In this document: positions 1-7,975 of the stretch, piece after piece
Numbering within the stretch: the stretch's first letter is position 1
Layout of the letters: each line of letters starts with the position of its first letter
Notes under the pieces: model-generated
Database searches by the model: none
The model's input: the letters and a program-made list of their open reading frames with translations, nothing else
What the model was told of the DNA's origin: nothing
Assembly (NCBI RefSeq): GCF_028657905.1
Contig: NZ_CP117782.1
Location: forward strand, 868,001-932,000
Source: Burkholderia sp. FERM BP-3421
GTDB taxonomy: Bacteria; Pseudomonadota; Gammaproteobacteria; Burkholderiales; Burkholderiaceae
Direction of reading: 5' to 3'
DNA: 64,000 nucleotides
Translations under genes and position numbers: made by a program

Positions 1-423
1 ACAATGTCGGGAATCAAGGCGCCGAAGACGGAGGGGGCGGGGGCGCGTGATGCGGAATCGATGAAGCTCGCTTCTGGAATCCCATCGGGACATTGCGTCG
101 GCTCCGCATGCGACGACACCCGGCGCGGCGCAAATGCAATACGCGATGATATTTATAAATATGGATTTTGTATGGAGCGAGATCAAAATACCTGCGCCGA
201 TATTCGCGGGCAACTACGATAAATGGCGGGAAATTACAATAATAATTCGAGGTATTTTGTGGGAAACAAATGTATTGCCCGGGTTTTGACGGGGAATGCG
301 CGGCGGTCGCGCAGGCCGGCTCCCGCCGGCCCTGGATCGTCCCGACCGGCGCCGCGCATGCGGCGCATATGACGGCCTCGCCCGGCGCGCGCCGAAGCGC
401 CGGATAGCGCCGCTGACCGACGC
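1..423. other. AT-rich stretch without a convincing gene
   Basis: No open frame here has a plausible start, ribosome site and protein-like composition. The section from about 140 to 290 is much richer in A+T than the rest of the window (runs such as atttataaat and aataataatt), while both flanks are GC-rich. It lies downstream of the leftward deacetylase gene, so it could hold the promoter of a gene beyond the left edge, or be a transferred or decayed segment. I cannot assign a function. Confidence 0.4.
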
Positions 424-1533
424 CTAATAACCGAACTGCGACGCCAATTCGTCGATGAGGTCGCGCTGGAACGCGTTGAACCGCTCGCCCGGCTGCTGCG
501 CGGTCATCAGCGCGAGCGCGGGGTCGTCGACCGCGGTGCGCACGCCCGCCAATGTCTCGACGATCGCGAGGCCGCAGAACGGCACGTACGCCTCCGAATA
601 GCCGCCTTCGTGCACGACCACCAGGCGTCCGCCGCACAGCCGTTCCGCCGCGTCCTTCACGCCTTGCGTGAGATGCCGGTAGCTGTCGCTGTGCAATTGC
701 ATGCGCGCGAGCGGATCGACCGCGTTCGCATCGAGCCCGCTCGCGACGACGATCAACTCGGGCCTGAACGCATCGAGCGCCGGCAACACGATGCGCGCGA
801 GCGCGTGACGATAGGCGTCGTCGCCCGCGCCCGCGAGCAGCGGAATGTTGAGATTCGCGCCCACGCCCGCGCCTGCGCCGCGTTCCTCGGCGCCGCTGTA
901 GCCGGGCGGAAAGCAGCGGTCCTGGTGCAGCGAGATTGTCAGCGTGTGGGGATCGTCGTAATAGATCGACTGCGTGCCGTTGCCGTGATGCACGTCCCAG
1001 TCGATCACGGCGATGCGTTCCACGCCGTGTTTCGCGCGCGCGGCCTCGAGCGCGATCGGGATGTTGGCGAGCAGGCAGAACCCCATCGGCTTGTCGCGCA
1101 GGCAGTGATGGCCGGGCGGCCGCGACAGCGAGAACGCGTTGGGCGCGCGCGCGTCGAGCACGGTGTCGACGGCCGCGAGCGCGAGCCCGGCCGACAGCGC
1201 GGCGATTTCGTAGCTGCCCGGGCCGAACGGCGCGAGATCGCCGAGGTCGCCGCCCGTCGCGTCGCTCAGGCGCTTGAAGGCATCCAGATACGACGCGGGA
1301 TGGATCCGCCGCAGATCGGCGTCGGTCGCGGCCGGCGCGGTTTGCATCGCGAGGCGGGCGCCGAGCCCGGAGGCCTGCACGAGCGCAAGCAGGCGGCGTT
1401 TCGAATCGGGCGATTCCGCGTAGCCCGCGGCCGACGGCGGCTGGACCCAGCCGCCGACCGGCAGGAACAGCGCGTGCATGCCGCCCGTATGCCAGAACGT
1501 GCGTTCGTCGGTGAAGAATGCGGTTTTGCTCAT
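424..1533 (-). CDS. Class II histone deacetylase-like amidohydrolase
   Basis: A 369-residue zinc amidohydrolase of the histone deacetylase / acetylpolyamine amidohydrolase superfamily. The family removes acetyl or related acyl groups from lysine side chains or polyamines; the substrate here is unknown. Visible motifs are RPPGHH (138-143), with the catalytic His pair 142/143; DWDVHHGNGTQ (178-188), where Asp180 and His182 are the expected zinc ligands; GLDAN with the third ligand Asp268; and the late EGGYS motif that carries the transition-state Tyr. Length and motif order are normal for bacterial class II members, and no signal peptide is seen. It starts 36 bp after the MFS transporter stop on the same strand, so the two are probably one operon. 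The pairing suggests uptake or export of an acylated amine, which is inference. Confidence 0.88.
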   Translation of the reverse strand: MSKTAFFTDERTFWHTGGMHALFLPVGGWVQPPSAAGYAESPDSKRRLLALVQASGLGARLAMQTAPAATDADLRRIHPASYLDAFKRLSDATGGDLGDLAPFGPGSYEIAALSAGLALAAVDTVLDARAPNAFSLSRPPGHHCLRDKPMGFCLLANIPIALEAARAKHGVERIAVIDWDVHHGNGTQSIYYDDPHTLTISLHQDRCFPPGYSGAEERGAGAGVGANLNIPLLAGAGDDAYRHALARIVLPALDAFRPELIVVASGLDANAVDPLARMQLHSDSYRHLTQGVKDAAERLCGGRLVVVHEGGYSEAYVPFCGLAIVETLAGVRTAVDDPALALMTAQQPGERFNAFQRDLIDELASQFGY

Positions 1534-1569
1534 GAGATCGGTCAGGTGGGTTGGAAAGACAAGGCAGGG

Positions 1570-2757
1570 TCAACCGGCGCGCCGCTCGACGCGCAGCAGC
1601 AGCGCGAGCGACGCGCACGCCGCGACGGCCGCGAGCGCGAACAGCTGGCGCTGGGTGCCGCCGCCGTCGAGCAGCAGGCCGGCGACGAGCGGTCCGGCCG
1701 CGAGCCCCGCGCCGATCACGAGGTTGAGCGTCGCGATCAGGCGGCCGGACGGATCGACGCGCGCCACGCTGGCGAGCGCGAACGGCAGCACGAAGGTCCA
1801 CGCGAACTTGAAGGCGAGGATCGCGGCGGCGAAGCCGGGCGCGCCCGCCTGCGCGGCGAGCAGGGCCAGCGCCCCGACGAGAATGCCGTAGCCCGTGTAC
1901 AGCATCGCGCGCCGCGCCGCGCGTCCGCCGAGCAGCGCGGCGAGCGTCGCGCCGGCGATGCCGAACAGGCTCGCGATCGCGAGCACGGTGCCGGTGGCGG
2001 ACGCATCGAAGCCGGCGGCGGCGGCGGCGCGACTGGCGAAGGTCCACACGCCGCCGATCGCGAGGTAGAACGTCAGCACGCCCGCGATGGCGAGCGCGGC
2101 GAGCCGCGCGGACGAGGCGGGCGGCATCGTCTCGCCGCGGCCGGCGGCGCGCGCGCCGAGCGCGGCGGGGAACGCGCGCGCGAGCGGCGCTGCGAGCGCG
2201 CCGAGCAGGGCCAGCGCGAGGTACAGCGCGCGCAGCCCGAACAGCTGGAACACATGCGGCAGCACGAACAGGCCGATCGCGCCCGCGATCAGCTGGCCGA
2301 TCACCCAGACGCCGTAGACCCGATCGTGGTTGCCGCTGGTGGCCGCGCTCGTCATGCACAGCACCATCAAGGTGCCGCCGCCGAACGCGGTGACGGCGCG
2401 CAGCGCGAGCAGCGCGGGGAAGCCCGGCATCAGGCCGGCGGTGGCGAGATTGCCGGCGCAGAACACGGCGACCGCGACGAATGCGACGCGCGGCGCGGCC
2501 ACGCGCCCGAGCCATAGATAGGACGGCAGCGTCGCCGCGCTGAACGCGCCCAGCTCGACGAAGAAGTACACGCCGACCTGCGAGGCGGACAACCCGAACT
2601 GAGCCGCGAGCTGCGCGGCGACCGCGGGCGCGACGAGCAACAGCAGCGGCGTGATGGCGGCGAAGGCCACGAGCGCGGCGAGCGTGGCCGATGTGAAGTG
2701 CGGCGCGTTGGGGTGCGCGGCGGCGAGCGGCGCGGGTGGTGACAAGGTTTCGGGCAT
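1570..2757 (-). CDS. MFS transporter
   Basis: A 395-residue integral membrane protein with about twelve hydrophobic segments, typical of a major facilitator superfamily proton-coupled transporter in the inner membrane. The start at 2757 (MPETLSPP) was chosen because the open frame further upstream is Arg/Pro-rich and not membrane-like. Small-residue-rich helices (Ala, Gly, Leu) and a short charged central loop around residues 185-205 (AARAAGRGE) divide the two six-helix halves. It is first in a two-gene leftward unit with the deacetylase-like enzyme and diverges from the LuxR-type gene. The substrate cannot be read from sequence; drug, sugar or acylated amine export are all possible. Confidence 0.82.
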   Translation of the reverse strand: MPETLSPPAPLAAAHPNAPHFTSATLAALVAFAAITPLLLLVAPAVAAQLAAQFGLSASQVGVYFFVELGAFSAATLPSYLWLGRVAAPRVAFVAVAVFCAGNLATAGLMPGFPALLALRAVTAFGGGTLMVLCMTSAATSGNHDRVYGVWVIGQLIAGAIGLFVLPHVFQLFGLRALYLALALLGALAAPLARAFPAALGARAAGRGETMPPASSARLAALAIAGVLTFYLAIGGVWTFASRAAAAAGFDASATGTVLAIASLFGIAGATLAALLGGRAARRAMLYTGYGILVGALALLAAQAGAPGFAAAILAFKFAWTFVLPFALASVARVDPSGRLIATLNLVIGAGLAAGPLVAGLLLDGGGTQRQLFALAAVAACASLALLLRVERRAG

Positions 2758-3144
2758 GGGGTGGCCGGTTGGGGGCGGGACGGTCAGCACGATGGTGCCG
2801 GGCGGCGCACGTGCGCGGACGGCGCGGCATCGCCGTGCCGGGGCGGGTGGTGCTGCATCGGCGCTCCTTGCCGTGAGGCGGGGCCCGATGCGACGAGTGT
2901 CGGCGGCGATCCGGACCTTGCCCAGTCGTGCAGATGAACGTTGAGGAAAACCCGCGAGAGCCGGACGGCCGGAAGACACCGGGGGTGGCGCTTCGTCCGG
3001 CGACGGCGGCGCGGCAGGTCCCCGTCCAAATGAACGGGGTGTGAACGGGGGCGCGCCCGGGGGTTTTTCAAAAAAAGCGCTCGCTATAATCGTCCGTTCA
3101 TCGCGGCACGCGGCCCGGGCGGTCCGGCGGGCGAAGGAGCTTCA
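2758..3144. promoter_or_regulatory. Divergent control region between the MFS gene and the LuxR-type gene
   Basis: A 387-bp intergenic region between two divergently transcribed genes. On the + strand a perfect TATAAT lies at 3085-3090, about 55 bp before the GTG start of the regulator, but no good -35 box stands at 16-18 bp spacing. A GAAGGAG ribosome site is at 3132-3138. A GC-rich self-complementary run followed by five T lies just upstream (about 3048-3068). The regulator may act on both promoters from here, which is inference from the arrangement. Confidence 0.4.
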
Positions 3145-4287
3145 GTGACGGTCAGCGCAGGAATCCGGCAGTACCCCGATGCGCCGAGCGACGTGCCGGC
3201 CGCGATCGTGCTCGACGAGGCCGCCTGGCCGTCGCGCCCGGCACGCCGGGCCGACTTCGCCGGTGTGCCGGGCGCGGCGGTGGCGTCGCCGCGCGAATTG
3301 AGCCTGTTGTTGCTCGATCTGTACGCGCTCGCGGGGCAGGCCGGGATCGGCGAATTCGAATGCCGCTTCTTCGCGCTGCTGTCCGGCTACCTGCCGTTCG
3401 ACGCGGCCTGGACCGGCGTGACCACCCACCTGCCGTCCGGGCCGGTGATGCACAACAGCTACCTGTACCGCCTGCCGCCCGCGTTCTTCAGCGACTGGCT
3501 GCGCGTGCGCGACGCCGATCCGCTCGCGGCGCGGACCCTGGCGGCGGTCGGCTGCGCGGCGCGGGTCTCGGCGCTCGACGCGGGGCTCGACGGCCGTTTT
3601 CGCGATTGGTGCGTGCGATACGGGCTCGCGCAGCTGATGTGCGTGAGCGTGTTCGATCGTCGCTTCGGACTCACGACCTTCCTGTCGATCTATCGGCATG
3701 GGCTGCACCAGCCGTTCAGCGACGACGACGCGCGCCGCTACGAGGATGTGATCCCGCACCTGGCCGCGGCGCTGACCATCAATCGCGCGGCGCACCTCGC
3801 GCGGCTGCGCGGCGAGGCGGCGGCGTCGACGGCGCGCGCGATCTGCGACAGCTTCGGCGTGCTGCATCACGCGGATCCGGAATTCGAGGCGGCGCTGCGC
3901 GGCGAGTGGCCGCAGTGGCGCGGCGAGCGGCTGCCGGGCGAATTGGTCGAGCACGTGCGGGGCCATGCGGGGCAGCCGTTCCTGGGCGAGGCCCTGCGCG
4001 TGCAATGTACGGGCGTGGCGGGGCTGTTCCTGCTTGAAGCGCGCCCGCGTTCGCTGCTCGACCGGCTGAGCCCGCGCGAGCTGGCGGCGATTCGCTATTA
4101 CGGCGAGGGGCGTTCGCACAAGGAGGTCGCGCAGCGCATGGCCATCTCGCCCGCGACGGTGCGGCATTACCTGCGCTGCGCGTATCGGAAGCTGGGGATG
4201 CACGACAAGAGCCAGATCCCGGGCGTGCTGGGCGCGCTGGATGCGCCGGACCGGCGCGCGGCCGACCCGCCGCCCGGCGCGGCATGA
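3145..4287 (+). CDS. LuxR-type HTH transcriptional regulator
   Basis: A 380-residue DNA-binding regulator. The C-terminal part carries a LuxR/GerE helix-turn-helix at about 306-365, recognisable from LSPRELAAIRYYGEGRSHKE followed by VAQRMAISPATVRHYLRCAY and KLGM. The first 300 residues do not show the autoinducer-domain signature of LuxR proteins that bind acyl-homoserine lactones and are longer than that domain; they may form a PAS/GAF-like sensor. The start is GTG with GAAGGAG 6 bp upstream. It diverges from the MFS-deacetylase pair and is a natural candidate to control it. The ligand and targets are unknown. Confidence 0.78.
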   Translation: MTVSAGIRQYPDAPSDVPAAIVLDEAAWPSRPARRADFAGVPGAAVASPRELSLLLLDLYALAGQAGIGEFECRFFALLSGYLPFDAAWTGVTTHLPSGPVMHNSYLYRLPPAFFSDWLRVRDADPLAARTLAAVGCAARVSALDAGLDGRFRDWCVRYGLAQLMCVSVFDRRFGLTTFLSIYRHGLHQPFSDDDARRYEDVIPHLAAALTINRAAHLARLRGEAAASTARAICDSFGVLHHADPEFEAALRGEWPQWRGERLPGELVEHVRGHAGQPFLGEALRVQCTGVAGLFLLEARPRSLLDRLSPRELAAIRYYGEGRSHKEVAQRMAISPATVRHYLRCAYRKLGMHDKSQIPGVLGALDAPDRRAADPPPGAA

Positions 4288-4303
4288 CGGCGCGCGGCGA
4301 CGC

Positions 4304-4927
4304 TCAGTAGCTGGAGCGGTAGTTCGTGCCCTGGTCGTAGCGGTTCTGCCAGTGCTGCAGGTATTGCGTGGCGAGCGCCGGGTTGTTCCACACGACGAGC
4401 ACGTTTTCCGAGTTTCGCGAGGCGGCGGAGGCCGAGTAGTTGAACGAGCCGGTCTCGACGTGGCGGCCGTCGACGACGATGTACTTGTCGTGATGGATGG
4501 CGTAGCGGTCGATTGTGCGGGTCGGCACCTTCGCGTTGACGAGCAGGTTGAGCGCCTGCTTCGACGCCTTCGAGCGATTGCCGTCGTTGTCGACGACCAC
4601 GGCGATGTCGACGCCGCGCTGGCGCGCGTCGAGCAGCGCGCGCACCACCTTCGGCGAGGTGAACGAATAGCCGGCGAGCCGCAGCGAGGCGCGCGCCGCG
4701 CCGATCACCTTCAGGACCAGCGCTTCCGCGCCGCCGTCCGGCGAGAACGCGGCCTCGATGACCTGGCCGGCCGGCGCTTCGCGCGGCGGCGCAGAGAGCA
4801 GGCGCGACAGGTAGGCGACGACCTCGGCGTACAGGGTGTCGGTAGGCGTCTTGGCGACGGCCAGTTGAGGGGCGGACAGCAGGGCGACGGAGAGACACGC
4901 GGCGGTCAGCCGGTTGTGCAACAGCAT
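4304..4927 (-). CDS. Secreted phospholipase D-family nuclease (Nuc-like)
   Basis: A 207-residue protein with one PLD catalytic motif, HHDKYIVVD (His146, Lys148, Asp153), followed by the usual GSFNYS block. A single HKD motif and small size fit the Nuc/EDTA-resistant nuclease branch, which dimerises to form one active site and cleaves DNA phosphodiesters; true lipid-cleaving PLDs have two motifs. The start at 4927 gives a clean signal peptide (MLLHNRLTAACLSVALLSA, cleavage near AVA-K), so it acts in the periplasm or outside. The upstream extension of the open frame is Arg/Pro-rich and rejected. It stands alone; the LuxR-type gene ends convergently 16 bp away. Confidence 0.85.
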   Translation of the reverse strand: MLLHNRLTAACLSVALLSAPQLAVAKTPTDTLYAEVVAYLSRLLSAPPREAPAGQVIEAAFSPDGGAEALVLKVIGAARASLRLAGYSFTSPKVVRALLDARQRGVDIAVVVDNDGNRSKASKQALNLLVNAKVPTRTIDRYAIHHDKYIVVDGRHVETGSFNYSASAASRNSENVLVVWNNPALATQYLQHWQNRYDQGTNYRSSY

Positions 4928-5168
4928 GAGGTTCGGGCGGAGCGTGGAAAACAAACGAGGCGAGAGTGTAACGGCAGTCGGCGGGTTTCGCGAAGCGACG
5001 CGTGCGTGGGGCGAGCCGGTGGGGCGCGGGAGGAAGGAGGCGCGTCGGATGGGAGAAGGAGGGGCCGTCCGGATCGATGAGCGGGTGCCGATGCGCGCCT
5101 GCGCGCGCATCGGCAAGCCGGTGAAAGTGATGCGGCCGGCCCGAATGGATGGCCGGCCGCGCGGTTGC

Positions 5169-5252
5169 CTACAGGATGTGGACGACCAGGCAGGCGATCA
5201 CGAGCACGCCGAGCGGCACGCCCAGCAGCCAGGCGATCAGGTACTTGCCCAT
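5169..5252 (-). CDS. 27-residue single-span membrane peptide
   Basis: A very short gene encoding MGKYLIAWLLGVPLGVLVIA and a seven-residue tail, CLVVHIL. It is almost entirely hydrophobic and would form one transmembrane helix. A good ribosome site (AGGAG, eight bases before ATG) supports translation. It is the last member of a leftward series with CsbD, BON and a proline-rich protein, all small and stress- or envelope-type. Similar tiny membrane peptides beside CsbD genes occur in other proteobacteria, but I know of no established function. Too short for routine gene calling. Confidence 0.62.
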   Translation of the reverse strand: MGKYLIAWLLGVPLGVLVIACLVVHIL

Positions 5253-5313
5253 TTCGACGCTCCTCGATGAGAGGGGAAGGGCGGGACGGCCGATCGTCGT
5301 CCCGCATGCCCGG

Positions 5314-5511
5314 TTACAGCGACTTGTCGAAATCCTTCAGTTGCCGCTCGGCCTCGTCGCGCGCGATGCCGTAGCGCTCCTGGATCTTGCCGGCGAGGTA
5401 TTCGCGATTGCCTTCGACGACCGCGAGATCGTCATCGGTCAGCTTGCCCCATTTCGCCTTGAGCTTGCCGGTCAACTGCTTCCACTGCCCCTTGATCTTG
5501 TCTTCGTTCAT
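5314..5511 (-). CDS. CsbD family stress protein
   Basis: A 65-residue hydrophilic protein beginning MNEDKIKGQWKQLTGKLKAK and continuing with WGKLTDDDL, the diagnostic CsbD/YjbJ signature. Family members are abundant in general stress or stationary phase in many bacteria; their molecular role is not settled. The start is preceded by AGGAG. The gene lies 71 bp after the BON-domain gene and before the 27-residue membrane peptide, in a probable stress-induced leftward unit. Confidence 0.9.
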   Translation of the reverse strand: MNEDKIKGQWKQLTGKLKAKWGKLTDDDLAVVEGNREYLAGKIQERYGIARDEAERQLKDFDKSL

Positions 5512-5582
5512 GCTGTTCTCCTGGTTGGGAATCGACGCCGCCGCGCGGGCGCGGCGGCGGTTGGTGCGAATCGATGCAGGCG

Positions 5583-5933
5583 TCAGGCCTTGGCCTTCAG
5601 GCCGGCGGCATCCACGTGCTTCACGCCCTTCACGGCGCGCGCGATGGCCACGGCCTTCTTGACGGCGATCCGGGTCGGCAGCACGCCCGTGAGCGTGACG
5701 ATGCCGTCGATCGTCTTCACGCCGACCTCGGTGCTCTTCACGCCGTCGGTGACGGCGAGTTCGCTCTTCACCTTGGTGGTGATCCAGGTGTCGGTGACGG
5801 GCTGGCTGGATTCGGCCGCCGCGCCGTCGCTGGCCGGTTCGGTCTGCGCGTAGGGGCTGCTCCAGCCGGCTGTGCCAAGCAGGAATGCGGTGCTGATCGC
5901 GAGTACGGACGAAAGGGATCGGGTTCGGTTCAT
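5583..5933 (-). CDS. Periplasmic BON-domain protein
   Basis: A 116-residue exported protein. Residues 1-30 form a signal peptide ending near PYAQ. Residues 47-114 form one BON domain: DTWITTKVKSELAVTDGVKS, then the glycine-centred IVTLTGVL strand and AIARAVKGVKHVD. BON domains bind phospholipid or other envelope components and occur in OsmY-type osmotic shock proteins; single-BON proteins of this size are OsmY-like in role. The ATG overlaps the stop of the upstream proline-rich gene (ATGA), which implies translational coupling. Confidence 0.85.
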   Translation of the reverse strand: MNRTRSLSSVLAISTAFLLGTAGWSSPYAQTEPASDGAAAESSQPVTDTWITTKVKSELAVTDGVKSTEVGVKTIDGIVTLTGVLPTRIAVKKAVAIARAVKGVKHVDAAGLKAKA

Positions 5934-6139
5934 GCGGGCCTCCAGGGGTGAAAGAAAGACGGGGTCGGCGAGCGCTCAGGCGCACCAGCCCGGGCCCGGC
6001 GCACGATCGGCGTGCCGGGTTGCGGCACGTCGGGCGGAACGGGGATGCCGGGCGGCGGCTGCCCGGGGAACGGCTTGCCGGGCTGGGGCGGCGGCACGTC
6101 GGCCGGTGGGCGCGGGTCGGGCGTCTGGTGCAGGTTCAT
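5930..6139 (-). CDS. Small proline-rich protein
   Basis: A 69-residue protein whose first two thirds are Pro-rich: repeated PPP, PGKPFPGQPPP and VPPDVPQPG units. No signal peptide, transmembrane segment or Cys is present. An AAGGAG site stands ahead of the ATG, and the stop overlaps the BON gene start by four bases, which argues that it is really translated. I do not recognise a named family; a similar short proline-rich leader-like protein appears in related Burkholderia by memory only. Function unknown. Confidence 0.55.
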   Translation of the reverse strand: MNLHQTPDPRPPADVPPPQPGKPFPGQPPPGIPVPPDVPQPGTPIVRRARAGAPERSPTPSFFHPWRPA

Positions 6140-6362
6140 CGGCGACTCCTTGCTTCGGATGTATTGGAATGCGTGACAGGTTCAGAATACGGAGCGGCAA
6201 TCCGCGTCGACAGAGGCAAATGCACCCGGTTTCCTAGTGCGTTTGCGCCAGCCGGCGAGCAACCGGCCGCGGCGCGGGACGCCATTAAAACTGGTTGTGT
6301 TCGCAACCATGAATGCCTATCCTCGTCGGCACGACGATACCAACCAATCAGGAGACTCGACG

Positions 6363-7352
6363 ATGAATGCATCCTCCGTGCGCGTGGCCGTGGTGGGCCT
6401 GGGCGCGATCGGCGGCCTGTTCGCCGCGGCGCTGGCGCAAGCCGGCTGGCAGGTCGGCGCGTTCGCGCGCGGCGCGACGCTCGACGCGGTCCGCGCGGAC
6501 GGGCTGCGCATCGCCGACGAACAGGGCGGGGAGACCGTCGTGCGGCTGGCCGCGAGCGACGACGCGGCGGCGCTGGGCGAGCAGGACTACGTGGTGCTGG
6601 CGCTGAAGGCGCAGGCGCTGCCGGCGTTGGCGTCGCGGCTCGCGCCGCTGGTCGGGCCGCGCACGGTGGTGGTGGGCGCGATGAACGGGCTGCCGTGGTG
6701 GTTCCTGCACGGCTTTGCCGGGCCGCTCGACGGCGTCTGCCTCGAATCGATCGATCCGGCGGGGGCGGTGTCGGCGGCGTTGCCGCCGGCGCAGGCGATC
6801 GGCTGCGTGGTGCACCTGTCGTCGGCGACGTCCGCGCCCGGCGTGGTGCGGCGCGGGCGCGGCAACCGCCTGATCGTCGGCGCGCCGGACGCGGCCCGCG
6901 AGGCGGCCGCCGCGCGTTTCGCCCGGGCGCTTGCCGCGGGCGGCTTCGAGGTCGAGACGAGCGCGGCGATCCGCACCGAGATCTGGGCCAAGCTGTGGGG
7001 CAACATGAACATGAATCCGCTGAGCGCGCTCGCGGGTTCGACCGCCGATCGCCTGCTCGACGATCCGTACACGCATGCGCTCGCGCTGCGGATGATGGAG
7101 GAGGCCGACGCGATCGGCGCGCGGCTCGCGCTGTCGACCGGCATGAGCGGCCCGGAGCGGATCGCGGTCACGCGCCGGCTCGGCGCGTTCAAGACCTCGA
7201 TGCTGCAGGACCTGGAGGCGGGACGCCCGCTCGAGATCGGGCCGATCCTCGGGGTGTTCCCGGAGCTGGGCCGCCGGCTCGAGGTGCCGACGCCTTACTG
7301 CGACGCGGTGCTGGGGCTGCTGCGGCAGCGCGCGGCCAACAGCGGGCTGTGA
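6363..7352 (+). CDS. 2-dehydropantoate 2-reductase (ketopantoate reductase) family
   Basis: A 329-residue NADPH-dependent reductase. The N terminus has the Rossmann motif VAVVGLGAIGGLFAAALAQA (residues 8-27), followed by the ApbA/PanE pattern VVLALKAQALPALASRL. The C-terminal helical domain has the family block IWAKLWGNMNMNPLSALAGS with the catalytic-type Lys, and EADAIGARL further on. Family members reduce ketopantoate to pantoate for coenzyme A, but many Burkholderia carry several paralogues of unknown substrate, so panE is not assigned. The start at 6363 has CAGGAG ahead of it; an in-frame start at 6237 lacks family similarity. It stands alone, convergent with a MarR gene. Confidence 0.83.
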   Translation: MNASSVRVAVVGLGAIGGLFAAALAQAGWQVGAFARGATLDAVRADGLRIADEQGGETVVRLAASDDAAALGEQDYVVLALKAQALPALASRLAPLVGPRTVVVGAMNGLPWWFLHGFAGPLDGVCLESIDPAGAVSAALPPAQAIGCVVHLSSATSAPGVVRRGRGNRLIVGAPDAAREAAAARFARALAAGGFEVETSAAIRTEIWAKLWGNMNMNPLSALAGSTADRLLDDPYTHALALRMMEEADAIGARLALSTGMSGPERIAVTRRLGAFKTSMLQDLEAGRPLEIGPILGVFPELGRRLEVPTPYCDAVLGLLRQRAANSGL

Positions 7353-7385
7353 GCGGGCGCGGCCGGACGGCGCTGCGCCGGGTCG

Positions 7386-7835
7386 TCAGGCGAGACGGTC
7401 GCTCAGGCGCGCGATGATGCGGTCGAACGCGCGTGCGAAGACCTGCTGCTCGTGCTCGCTCAGGCCGGCGAGCAGCTCGGCGTTCCATTTGCGCGCGATC
7501 GGCATGATGCGGCGATTGAGCGCGACGCCGTCGCGCGTCAGCGCGACCAGCACGACCCGCGCATCCTCGTCGCTCGCGCCGCGTTCGACGAGCCCGCGCC
7601 GGATCAGCGCCTCCGCCGCGCGGCTGGCCTGGCTCTTGTCGAGGTGGGTGTGGCGGGCCAGTTCCATGATCGAGAACGGGCCGAACGCGCCGATGGCCGC
7701 GATCACCCGCGCCTCGGGCAGCGAGATGCCGAGCTTCGTCTGATAAAGCTCGCCGATCCCGCGATCGGACAGCTTGTTCAACACGTGCAGGCGATAGGTC
7801 AGAAACTGCTCGAGGCCGGCTTTGCTGCCTTTCAT
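7386..7835 (-). CDS. MarR family transcriptional regulator
   Basis: A 149-residue winged-helix regulator. The DNA-binding core spans about 38-100: LPEARVIAAIGAFGPFSIME, then LARHTHLDKSQASRAAEALI as the recognition helix and RRGLVERG, with the wing at DARVVLVALTRDG. Terminal helices for dimerisation lie on both sides. MarR proteins usually repress efflux or catabolic genes and are released by small aromatic ligands. It is convergent with the reductase and lies upstream of the leftward glycerate kinase, but 141 bp and no shared strand order link it to an obvious target. Ligand unknown. Confidence 0.88.
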   Translation of the reverse strand: MKGSKAGLEQFLTYRLHVLNKLSDRGIGELYQTKLGISLPEARVIAAIGAFGPFSIMELARHTHLDKSQASRAAEALIRRGLVERGASDEDARVVLVALTRDGVALNRRIMPIARKWNAELLAGLSEHEQQVFARAFDRIIARLSDRLA

Positions 7836-7975
7836 GTCGGAATCCTGAAGGAGGGGGCGGCCCGATTGTTGCCGTATCCCGGCGCGCGGTCAACGTCGGC
7901 GCGCGCGGTGCGGCGGCCGCGCGACGTCCGAACCGCCTTCGGCGAGGCGGCGGCGTCGCGCCGACGGCCGCCGTT

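Noticed and set aside
610..2517. A 635-codon rightward open frame over the deacetylase and transporter
   Set aside because: Arg/Ala/Gly-rich and antisense to two recognisable proteins; a shadow.
3145..4287. LuxR-type gene as a quorum-sensing receptor
   Set aside because: The N-terminal half does not show the autoinducer-binding residues and no luxI-type synthase is in the window; only the HTH is certain.
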